Source: a bacterium (GTDB lineage: Bacteria > SZUA-182 > SZUA-191 > JAJRXT01). From it: 26,021 bases of DNA. The stretch spans positions 1-26,021 of the forward strand of contig JAJRUU010000008.1 in NCBI GenBank assembly GCA_024277605.1, in the 5' to 3' direction. The notes beneath the pieces were generated by a model. It saw nothing but the letters and a program-made list of their open reading frames with translations, did not search any database and was not told the origin of the DNA. The position numbers and the translations under genes are program-made. Below, piece after piece: positions 14,260 to 21,076 of this stretch; positions within the stretch are counted from its first letter, which is position 1; each line of letters starts with the position of its first letter.

Positions 14260-15873
14260 CTAGTTATTCCCCTGCCCATGCTTTAAACTTGCGGCGATAA
14301 AATCCCGAAACAGGGGATGGGGATTACGCAGGTTTGATTTGAATTCAGGATGGAACTGGCAGGCCACAAACCAGGGGTGATTCTCCAGCTCCACAATTTC
14401 CACCAGATTACCGTCTGGAGACAGCCCGCTTAATTTAAGCCCTTTGGCGCTAAGATCTTCACGATAGCGGTTATTGAATTCATAGCGATGGCGATGGCGC
14501 TCGCCGATAGATTGTTTATCATATGCTTTATATGCCAGCGATTTTTTATCCAAGCGGCAGGGGTAATCCCCCAAGCGCATGGTACCCCCTTTATTCCTCA
14601 CATCTTTTTGGGTATGCAGCAGATCAATCACCGGATGGGGTGAGTTTTTACTGAATTCAGCGCTGTTGGCATCGGTTAAACCGCATACATTACGGGCGAA
14701 CTCAATAGTGGCACAATGCATCCCCAGACAAATGCCGAAGTATGGAATGTTGTTCTCCCGGGCATAGCGTACCGCCTGTATCTTACCCTCAATCCCGCGG
14801 TCGCCGAATCCCCCCGGGACCAATATGCCATCGGCCTGGGAGAGATACGCCTCTACGCCATTTTTCTCAATATCCTCAGCCTCTACCCAATGAAAATTAA
14901 CCGCTGCCCTGTTGGCCACCCCTCCGTGGATGAGCGCCTCATTCAGGCTTTTATAGGAATCCTGTAAATCCACATACTTCCCGACTACCGCAATGGTAGT
15001 AGTATGCTTTGGATTTTGTAGCTGTAGCACCAACTTATCCCACTCCCGCAGGTCACTTTTTGCCCCCTTCTTCGCCAGCCCCAGCAAGTTTATAATAATC
15101 CGATCCAAACCTTCCTTCCTGAATTCAACCGGTACTTGATAGATCGATTCCACATCCCTGGCGGTAATTACCGCCTCCTCATTCACATTACAAAACAGGG
15201 CGATTTTTGATTTTAGCTCCTTTGGCAGCGGCCGATCAGTACGGCACAATAAAATATCGGGCTGAATCCCGATCTGCATAAGCTCTTTGACGCTGTGTTG
15301 GGTGGGTTTTGTCTTGAGCTCGCCGGCAGCGGCAATATAGGGAACCAGGGTCAGGTGCACATAGATTATATGCTCCCCGCCCATATCGTATTTAAACTGG
15401 CGGATGGCCTCCAGAAAGGGCAGGCTTTCGATGTCCCCAATGGTTCCGCCAATCTCGGCGATCACCACATCCACCCCCTTGGCTAAGCGTAATACACCCT
15501 CTTTTATCTCATTGGTAATATGGGGGACGACCTGTACCGTTTTCCCCAGGTAATCACCCCTGCGCTCTTTAGTAATTACCGAATTATATATGGCCCCGGT
15601 AGTCAGATTATTTAGCTGACTTAAACGAGCATTGGTAAAGCGTGCATAATGGCCCAAATCCAAATCGGTCTCCGCCCCGTCATCGGTTACATATACCTCC
15701 CCATGCTGATAGGGACTCATGGTGCCGGGGTCTACATTAAGATAGGGATCAAATTTGATCATCGCCACCTTCAACCCCCGGCTCTCCAACAGGCAGCCGA
15801 TGGAGGCCGAGGCCAAACCCTTGCCTAACGAAGAAACAACCCCTCCCGTAACAAATATATATTTAGTCGGCAT
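14260..15873 (-). CDS. pyrG: CTP synthase
   Basis: PyrG forms CTP from UTP, ATP and glutamine in the cytosol. The protein has 537 residues, the normal length. The N-terminal amidoligase domain opens with KYIFVTGGVVSSLGKGLASASIG (4-26), and the C-terminal class I glutaminase domain carries the triad Cys382 (GICLGMHCA), His508 and Glu510 (QFHPEF). The residue three after the nucleophile region is His386 where most class I amidotransferases have Gln (CLGMQ), a small oddity. ATG at 15873 has GGAGAG just upstream. It is probably a single-gene unit with its own promoter. The accessory MNT-HEPN pair lies downstream on the same strand. Confidence 0.97.
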   Translation of the reverse strand: MPTKYIFVTGGVVSSLGKGLASASIGCLLESRGLKVAMIKFDPYLNVDPGTMSPYQHGEVYVTDDGAETDLDLGHYARFTNARLSQLNNLTTGAIYNSVITKERRGDYLGKTVQVVPHITNEIKEGVLRLAKGVDVVIAEIGGTIGDIESLPFLEAIRQFKYDMGGEHIIYVHLTLVPYIAAAGELKTKPTQHSVKELMQIGIQPDILLCRTDRPLPKELKSKIALFCNVNEEAVITARDVESIYQVPVEFRKEGLDRIIINLLGLAKKGAKSDLREWDKLVLQLQNPKHTTTIAVVGKYVDLQDSYKSLNEALIHGGVANRAAVNFHWVEAEDIEKNGVEAYLSQADGILVPGGFGDRGIEGKIQAVRYARENNIPYFGICLGMHCATIEFARNVCGLTDANSAEFSKNSPHPVIDLLHTQKDVRNKGGTMRLGDYPCRLDKKSLAYKAYDKQSIGERHRHRYEFNNRYREDLSAKGLKLSGLSPDGNLVEIVELENHPWFVACQFHPEFKSNLRNPHPLFRDFIAASLKHGQGNN

Positions 15874-15908
15874 ATTCTCTCCAAATAATTGATTTAAAGG
15901 ACAAACTG

Positions 15909-15937
15909 AATATAAAGCATTTGGCTGGAATTTTCAA
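15909..15937 (-). promoter_or_regulatory. Sigma70-type promoter of pyrG
   Basis: On the minus strand TTGAAA (15937-15932) and TATATT (15914-15909) are separated by 17 nt, each one mismatch from consensus. Predicted initiation near 15902 leaves a leader of about 28 nt, with no room for a pyrG attenuator. Confidence 0.7.
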
Positions 15938-15956
15938 CAAAAAACCTTATTTTGCC

Positions 15957-15984
15957 TTGACAAATTACTTGATTCATTCATAAA
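15957..15984 (+). promoter_or_regulatory. Possible promoter upstream of cobT
   Basis: TTGACA (15957-15962) and CATAAA (15979-15984) are 16 nt apart on the plus strand, about 130 bp upstream of the cobT start. The -10 overlaps a copy of the dispersed ATTCATAAAC motif, so this may be fortuitous. Confidence 0.3.
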
Positions 15985-15985
15985 C
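15970..15985 (-). repeat. Diverged short intergenic motif, copy 3
   Basis: The plus strand reads TGATTCATTCATAAACT, one block different from the TGATCTATTCATAAACT form of copy 2. It is followed by GAGCGCAAAGACACAAAGAA and an ATCTGCG-rich stretch that looks like unrelated low-complexity intergenic repeat sequence. Confidence 0.35.
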
Positions 15986-16117
15986 TAGGAGCGCAAAGAC
16001 ACAAAGAAGTTTGGATGCAGATTCTCATGATATTTAAAAAAAAGAAATAACTCTGTGTTATATCTGCGAAAATCTGCGTCCTATTTCATACTTTTCTTTA
16101 TATCAAGGAGAAAAAGC

Positions 16118-17176
16118 ATGGGGAAGTTTCACGCAATATTAGAAGCCATAAGACCGCTGGATCGCTCAAAACAGGCGGCCATTCAACATAAACTGGACTT
16201 TCTGACTAAGCCGCAGGGGAGCCTGGGACGCTTAGAGGAGTTGGCGCTGCAATATGCGCTGATAAAAGGTACATTGGAACCAACGCTGAAAAATAAATTA
16301 GCGGTGGTCATGGCAGCCGATCATGGAGTAGCCGCCGAAGGGGTCAGCGCCTTCCCGCAAGAGGTAACCCAGCAGATGGTACTCAATTTCTTACATGGTG
16401 GGGCAGGGATAAATGTGCTAGCCCGGCATAACGAAGTAGAAGTGGCCGTTGTGGATATAGGGGTAGCCGCTGATTTAAAAGAGCATCCCAATTTACTGTC
16501 TCGCAAAGTAGCTAAAGGCACTAAAAATATGGCTCAAGGCCCAGCCATGACTCGCGAGCAGGCCATTCAGGCTATTGAGGTAGGTCTTGGTATCGTGGAG
16601 GGGAAAAAGGCCACTGGCCTTGATATATTGGCTACCGGAGAGATGGGCATCGCCAACACCAGCCCTTCCAGCGCCATTACCGCCATTATTACCGGAAGGC
16701 CGGTGGAATTCGTTACCGGACGGGGTACCGGCATTGATGATCAGGCGCTGGTACATAAAACCACGGTGATTGAGAAAGCCATCGTAATAAATCATCCCTC
16801 CCATGAGGATGCGCTGGATACCTTGGCCAAGGTGGGTGGTCTGGAGATTGCCGGGTTAGCGGGCGTTATGCTGGCGGGTGCGGCTCATCATATACCGGTA
16901 GTGGTGGACGGCTTTATCTCAGGGGCCGCTGCGCTGGTTGCCTGCAAGCTGAAACCCGAGGTAAAAGATTACCTGATGGCCGCTCACTGCTCAGTAGAAA
17001 TAGGGCACAAGATAATTTTAGAGCATTTAGGGCTTAAGCCATTATTCAATCTCAACCTGCGCTTGGGCGAAGGCACCGGGGCCGTAATGGGGATAGGCTT
17101 GGTCGAAGCGGGAGTAAAGATACTGACCCAGATGGCCAGTTTTGAAACTGCCGCTGTATCCCAAGCCGCCAGTTAG
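16118..17176 (+). CDS. cobT: Nicotinate-nucleotide:dimethylbenzimidazole phosphoribosyltransferase
   Basis: CobT activates the lower ligand of cobalamin by moving ribose phosphate from nicotinate mononucleotide to dimethylbenzimidazole in the cytosol. I chose the ATG at 16118 because AAGGAG lies 6-7 nt upstream; the frame is open for 21 more codons but those are not conserved-looking. The 352-residue length is typical. Motifs are DFLTKPQGSLGRLEELA (27-43), MAADHGVAAEGVSAFPQEVT (65-84), TGEMGIANTSPSSAI (173-187), HCSVEIGH (290-297) and the catalytic glutamate at 318 in RLGEGTGAVMG. It stands alone with no other cobalamin gene, and I see no cobalamin riboswitch upstream. Its presence fits the corrinoid activator encoded near 22 kb. 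Confidence 0.96.
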   Translation: MGKFHAILEAIRPLDRSKQAAIQHKLDFLTKPQGSLGRLEELALQYALIKGTLEPTLKNKLAVVMAADHGVAAEGVSAFPQEVTQQMVLNFLHGGAGINVLARHNEVEVAVVDIGVAADLKEHPNLLSRKVAKGTKNMAQGPAMTREQAIQAIEVGLGIVEGKKATGLDILATGEMGIANTSPSSAITAIITGRPVEFVTGRGTGIDDQALVHKTTVIEKAIVINHPSHEDALDTLAKVGGLEIAGLAGVMLAGAAHHIPVVVDGFISGAAALVACKLKPEVKDYLMAAHCSVEIGHKIILEHLGLKPLFNLNLRLGEGTGAVMGIGLVEAGVKILTQMASFETAAVSQAAS

Positions 17177-17208
17177 ATTGCCCTGCCTACCATTTATACC
17201 TTTTAACC

Positions 17209-17220
17209 TGATCTATTCAT
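17209..17220 (-). repeat. Short intergenic motif, copy 4, split by MITE copy B
   Basis: TGATCTATTCAT matches the left half of copy 2 exactly, then breaks off at the first base of the 133-bp element. The right flank resumes with ATTCATAGGTTT. Removing the element and one ATTCAT restores TGATCTATTCATAGGTTT, close to the intact motif. Confidence 0.5.
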
Positions 17221-17353
17221 GATGAACTCGTAAAAAGTCAGAAAACACACATTTTTGTCATTCCTGCGAAAACAGGAATCCAGTATTTTCAGACAGTTAA
17301 AATCATAAGAGATTCCCGCTTTCGCGGGAATGACGACTTTTTACGAAAACATC
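17221..17353 (+). mobile_element. 133-bp MITE-like element (copy B)
   Basis: Terminal inverted repeats GATGAACTCGTAAAAAGTC and GACTTTTTACGAAAACATC bound two inner hairpins, ATTCCTG-N6-CAGGAAT and ATTCCCGC-N4-GCGGGAAT. The flanks are identical ATTCAT hexamers (17215-17220 and 17354-17359), consistent with a 6-bp target duplication. It has no coding capacity. It is the same length as copy C, in the opposite orientation. Confidence 0.8.
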
Positions 17354-17380
17354 ATTCATAGGTTTATTAGATTAATTTTA

Positions 17381-18301
17381 TTAAATAGCCAGCATGCGAT
17401 CCAGGGTTTTTTTTGCCTTGTCTCGTACATTATCCGGTACGGTAACCCGAGGTCGCATATTCTCCAGGGCGGAGGCTATCTTATCCAAGGTAATGAGCTT
17501 CATATTGGGACAGATTAACTTCTCGGTGGCCAGATGCACCCGTTTATGGGGATAATCCTTCTGCAGGCGATAGGCCATCCCTAACTCCGTACCCAGTATG
17601 ATTTCATCAGCGGCGGACTCACTGACATACTTTATAATTCCCCCAGTACTCAAAGCCTCATCAGCCAGCACGATTACCTCCAGTCGGCATTCGGGATGCA
17701 CTATTACTTCGGCATTGGGGTAGCGTTCCTTGGCTTTTAGGATGTCTTCGGGTAACACCCGGTAGTGGGTGGGGCAATAACCGGGCCAGAAGATAATATC
17801 AGCCTCGGTCTTGGAAGCTACATATCGGCCTAAATGTTCATCCGGCACAAATAGCACCTGTTGCTTGCCTAGCGATTTTACTACCGAGATGGCATTGGTG
17901 GAGGTACAACAGATATCGCTTTCGGCTTTCACCTCAGCCGAGCTGTTTACATAACAAACCACGGTGGCATCCGGGTGTTTTTGCTTGGCTTCCCGTAGTT
18001 GCGGAGCGGTAATCATGTCAGCCATAGGGCAACCGGCTTGTAGATCAGGCAGTAACACAATCTTCTGGGGGGATAAAATGACAGCGGTTTCTGCCATAAA
18101 ACGCACCCCACAGAAAATAATCACCTCAGCCTCCGTACTTGCCGCCTGGCGCGACAAGCCCAGTGAATCTCCGACAAAATCAGCAATATCCTGTACTTCT
18201 CCCCGCTGATAATTATGGGCTAAAATAACCGCATTACGCTCTTTACGCAATCGGTTTATCTGATCAATATAATAGGAATCTTCTTTAAATTCAGTTGACA
18301 T
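17381..18301 (-). CDS. nadA: Quinolinate synthase
   Basis: NadA condenses iminoaspartate with dihydroxyacetone phosphate to quinolinate, the second step of de novo NAD synthesis, using a 4Fe-4S cluster. I chose the ATG at 18301, with AAGAGAG upstream, over an in-frame TTG 12 codons earlier. The protein then has 306 residues, typical of the shorter NadA form. The three cluster cysteines are Cys91 (LQAGCPMAD), Cys176 (WPGYCPTHY) and Cys264 (KLICPNMK). AHNYQRGEVQDIADFVGDSL (28-47) and YVNSSAEVKAESDICCTSTNA (117-137) are also conserved. No nadB or nadC is adjacent. A promoter is visible upstream. Confidence 0.96.
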   Translation of the reverse strand: MSTEFKEDSYYIDQINRLRKERNAVILAHNYQRGEVQDIADFVGDSLGLSRQAASTEAEVIIFCGVRFMAETAVILSPQKIVLLPDLQAGCPMADMITAPQLREAKQKHPDATVVCYVNSSAEVKAESDICCTSTNAISVVKSLGKQQVLFVPDEHLGRYVASKTEADIIFWPGYCPTHYRVLPEDILKAKERYPNAEVIVHPECRLEVIVLADEALSTGGIIKYVSESAADEIILGTELGMAYRLQKDYPHKRVHLATEKLICPNMKLITLDKIASALENMRPRVTVPDNVRDKAKKTLDRMLAI

Positions 18302-18362
18302 AAGGCATTCACTCTCTTGGTTTTTGTTGGAATTCAAACTTATGTTGTAGCTTGATGCCCAT

Positions 18363-18391
18363 ATGCTAACAATTTAGCCATCTATTGTCAA
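18363..18391 (-). promoter_or_regulatory. Sigma70-type promoter of nadA
   Basis: On the minus strand a perfect -35 TTGACA (18391-18386) is followed after 17 nt by TAGCAT (18368-18363), four of six matches to the -10. Initiation near 18355 gives a leader of about 55 nt to the ATG at 18301. Confidence 0.65.
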
Positions 18392-18415
18392 TTCGATTTT
18401 GTGTAAACTTCAAGG

Positions 18416-18430
18416 GTACAAACCTTGTAC
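18416..18430. promoter_or_regulatory. Palindrome GTACAA-ACC-TTGTAC, possible operator
   Basis: A perfect 6-bp inverted repeat with a 3-nt spacer lies 25 bp upstream of the nadA -35 and 70 bp upstream of the glycosyltransferase ATG. Position between divergent genes suggests a regulator site; I cannot name the regulator. Confidence 0.35.
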
Positions 18431-18499
18431 TGTTACAAAAAGCATGTTAAGCTGAGCCTCAGCAAGTTTCGCCACCTTTCACTATACACTTATAGCTTC

Positions 18500-19690
18500 A
18501 TGAACATCCTGTTTGTCAGCCAAAAAATCCCCTACCCGCTTAATGATGGGGGAAATATCCGCAGCTTTAATATCTTAAAGCAACTGGCGAAAAAGCATTC
18601 GGTGACCTTGCTCTCAAATGTTACAGCCCCGGAAGAAGCAACTGCCTGCGATGAGCTTAAACAGCTGTGCGCCAAAGTCTCCACCTTCCCGCTAAGAACC
18701 GGCAGTCGCCGGTTACTTATAAAAAGCCTGGTGCGTAGTCTATATGGTGATCAACCTTATTTTATGTATAAAAATTTTTCAGCGAAATTGTTGGCCGGTA
18801 TACAGACTGAACTTAGGGCAGGATCATATCAGGCCATTCACTTCAACCATCTGGATGCCGCCCAATATATCGATTACCTGCCAGACGAATTAATAAGCGT
18901 ACTGGATACCCATAATATATTATCACTCATGCTACAGCGTTTCTACCAACAGGAGCGCAACCCCATAAAGAAGGGGTATATTTATACTCAGCGGCTAAAA
19001 ACAGTGCAAGTTGAACGGCGGCTTTGCCGGCGTATGCACCGCTGTTTGGTTTGCTCGGACAATGATGCACAAGAGCTGGCTGATATTGCCCCGCAGGCGC
19101 AGATTGAGGTAATTCCTAACGGAGTGGAGCCGCAGCGTCCGACGTTGTCCCCAACCGGCAATAAACCATCGCTGGTTTTCATCGGGGCCATGGACTATAT
19201 GCCTAATTATCAAGGGGTACTATATTTCTGTGAGCAGGTATTGCCCCTGATTAAGCAGGAAATCCCCGACATAAAGCTGCATATATTAGGGCGTAACCCA
19301 GTAGCGGCAGTCCGTCAATTAGTGCAAAAGCCAAATATAACCATTTTAGATAAGGTGGACAACATCCATAGCGTGTTACACCCTGAACAGATACTGGTAG
19401 TCCCCTTAAAAGTAGGCGGGGGTACCCGGCTAAAGATTTTGGATGCCATGAGCTTAAGATTACCGGTGGTGGCTACTTCGGTGGGGGCTGAAGGGCTTGC
19501 GCTTAACGCCGATGAGCATATCCTGATCGCCGATGAGCCACAGGATATGGCACAACAAATTATCCGGCTATATAACGATCAAGCCTTACGGGAAAAACTT
19601 ATAGAAAATGCCTACCAGCGGATTAAACGAAAATACGCCTGGGATATAATCGGGGAGCAGTTGTTGCGGGTTTATTCGAAATTAAGTTGA
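18500..19690 (+). CDS. Family 4-type glycosyltransferase
   Basis: This 396-residue GT-B glycosyltransferase should transfer a sugar from a nucleotide donor during envelope polysaccharide or exopolysaccharide synthesis. It begins MNILFVSQKIPYPLNDGG, the N-terminus usual for this group, so the ATG at 18500 is preferred over an in-frame ATG at 18425. Neither has a good Shine-Dalgarno. The acceptor domain runs to about residue 200. The donor domain includes VFIGAMDYMPNYQGV, IKLHILGRNPVAAV and the nucleotide-sugar segment VVPLKVGGGTRLKILDAMS with VVATSVGAEGL. The N-terminal style resembles sugar transferases found with PEP-CTERM/EpsH exopolysaccharide loci, but no such genes are present. It is a lone plus-strand gene converging on aroK with a 13-bp gap. 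Confidence 0.85.
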   Translation: MNILFVSQKIPYPLNDGGNIRSFNILKQLAKKHSVTLLSNVTAPEEATACDELKQLCAKVSTFPLRTGSRRLLIKSLVRSLYGDQPYFMYKNFSAKLLAGIQTELRAGSYQAIHFNHLDAAQYIDYLPDELISVLDTHNILSLMLQRFYQQERNPIKKGYIYTQRLKTVQVERRLCRRMHRCLVCSDNDAQELADIAPQAQIEVIPNGVEPQRPTLSPTGNKPSLVFIGAMDYMPNYQGVLYFCEQVLPLIKQEIPDIKLHILGRNPVAAVRQLVQKPNITILDKVDNIHSVLHPEQILVVPLKVGGGTRLKILDAMSLRLPVVATSVGAEGLALNADEHILIADEPQDMAQQIIRLYNDQALREKLIENAYQRIKRKYAWDIIGEQLLRVYSKLS

Positions 19691-19703
19691 TGAGGGTTGG
19701 CGT

Positions 19704-20213
19704 TTACTTAAAACCATCCAACCATTTGATTATCTGCTCAACCACTTCTTCCACGCTAAGCTGTGAGGTGTCTATCGTATAATCGGCATTGGTATAGGAG
19801 GCTTCCCGTTTGACCAACAGCTCTTTAATTTTGGATAGCGGGTCAGGATTATGCAGTAGCGGGCGCTGGGTTTCATGCTTTATGCGCTCTAATATTACCT
19901 CCGGGGAGGCGGTAAGACAAATAATTTTCCCCATTTTTTTTAATTCTTTTAGATTATCCGGGTTTACAATCATCCCCCCACCGCTGGAAATTACCGCCCG
20001 CTCGTAATGAATCAGCCAATGCAGCAGTAACTTCTCCAGCCGCCGGAATTCAGCCTCTCCAGCCTGGGTGAATATATCCGATACGCTTTTTTTGGTATAG
20101 CGTTCAATTTGCTGGTCGGTATCCACAAATCTATACCCCAGCTTTTCAGCCAATCGCTTTGAAACTACCGTTTTTCCGGTGGCCATAAATCCGGTGAGAA
20201 TTATATTATTCAT
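19704..20213 (-). CDS. aroK: Shikimate kinase
   Basis: AroK phosphorylates shikimate at the 3-hydroxyl with ATP in the chorismate pathway (cytosol). The 169-residue length is standard. The Walker A loop is GFMATGKT (8-15), the shikimate-binding Asp31/Asp33 lie in DTDQQIE, Arg57/Arg58 in EFRRLE and the glycine triplet in SSGGGMI (76-82). The lid arginine lies in ETQRPLL. The ATG at 20213 follows pgeF by 28 bp, so it is probably the last gene of a RACo-pgeF-aroK unit. The pathway partner aroE is about 4 kb upstream in a different unit. Confidence 0.95.
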   Translation of the reverse strand: MNNIILTGFMATGKTVVSKRLAEKLGYRFVDTDQQIERYTKKSVSDIFTQAGEAEFRRLEKLLLHWLIHYERAVISSGGGMIVNPDNLKELKKMGKIICLTASPEVILERIKHETQRPLLHNPDPLSKIKELLVKREASYTNADYTIDTSQLSVEEVVEQIIKWLDGFK

Positions 20214-20241
20214 AAGTTCTGCTCTACTTCGGGTTATCCCA

Positions 20242-21066
20242 TTATTCTCTGAGCATTGCCAAACTCATCATGCGCCCGGTTGCCCCAAGCGTTTTTCGAT
20301 AAGAGAAAAAATCTTCCGGCTGACAGGCGGTGCACATATTAAGCTCACAAATATTTTGCGGCCGCACTCCCGCTTTAAGTAATTGTGACATATTCGCGCC
20401 TATCAGGTCAAAGCTCCATTTGTCTCCCTTATAGTAACAATAGGTATACCAGTCAGCGTGACTCTCTCTAAAAATATTCACCACATCAGCGCCTACTTCA
20501 TAGCAGCAATTACCGATACAAGGGCCCATGCCGATTAGCCAATTGTCGGGAGTTCCCCCATAGCATTCAGCTAATCTATTCAACGTCTGCTGGATCACCC
20601 CCTGGCAGGTGCCGCGCCAGCCTGCGTGTACCATGGCAATAGCCTTCTTCTGAGGATCAACGATGATAATGGGCAGGCAATCGGCAGTGAGTATCGTAAG
20701 CGCTACTCCCGGCTGATCGGTAACGATGGCATCGGCTGAAATAGCTTGTTTAAGTTGCCCATTTTGTTTCTTAGCCAGCAATTGTGCATCTATTACCAGC
20801 ACGTTATTGCCATGCACCTGATTTACTTCAAAGATTTGCTGTGTATTTATCCCCAGCACGCCGCAGAATAAGCGCCAGTTTTGTACTACATCCTCATCAG
20901 CATCCCCCACAGCCTTACTCAGATTAAGCGCACTAAACGTACCTTTGCTCATCCCCCCTTGACGGCTGCTTGAGGCATTTAACAAAAAATCAACCTCATC
21001 CAGCAGCTTAGAGCTAAAATACTTTACTCCATTTTCTATAGTAACACTATAGGGTAGATTCGCCAT
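20242..21066 (-). CDS. pgeF: Multicopper-oxidase-like laccase-domain protein, peptidoglycan editing factor family
   Basis: This 274-residue protein belongs to the YfiH/PgeF (LACC1-related) family, cytosolic metal enzymes reported to remove wrongly built peptidoglycan precursors in E. coli and to act on purine nucleosides in other members. Metal-site residues are present: His85 in NQVHGN, Cys130 in LTADCLP and His147 in VHAGWRG. GPCIGNCCYEVG and the C-terminal FFSYRKTLGATGRMMSLAML are also typical. It starts 10 bp after the RACo-like gene stop and is followed by aroK, so the three are probably co-transcribed. Which of the reported activities applies here cannot be told from sequence. Confidence 0.9.
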   Translation of the reverse strand: MANLPYSVTIENGVKYFSSKLLDEVDFLLNASSSRQGGMSKGTFSALNLSKAVGDADEDVVQNWRLFCGVLGINTQQIFEVNQVHGNNVLVIDAQLLAKKQNGQLKQAISADAIVTDQPGVALTILTADCLPIIIVDPQKKAIAMVHAGWRGTCQGVIQQTLNRLAECYGGTPDNWLIGMGPCIGNCCYEVGADVVNIFRESHADWYTYCYYKGDKWSFDLIGANMSQLLKAGVRPQNICELNMCTACQPEDFFSYRKTLGATGRMMSLAMLRE

Positions 21067-21076
21067 GGTAAGTGCT

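Larger units (their letters stand above)
17177..17380. other. Intergenic region between cobT and nadA holding a MITE
   Basis: These 204 bp between convergent cobT and nadA contain a short motif copy and a complete 133-bp inverted-repeat element. Stems of that element could serve as a bidirectional terminator. No gene is visible. Confidence 0.6.

Noticed and set aside
15880..16117. Cobalamin riboswitch upstream of cobT
   Set aside because: I could not find the conserved B12-box GCCACTG or a matching fold; the region is AT-rich with unrelated repeat-like stretches.
16055..16117. N-terminal extension of CobT by 21 codons
   Set aside because: The upstream ATG lacks a ribosome site and adds residues not expected in the family, while AAGGAG precedes the ATG at 16118.
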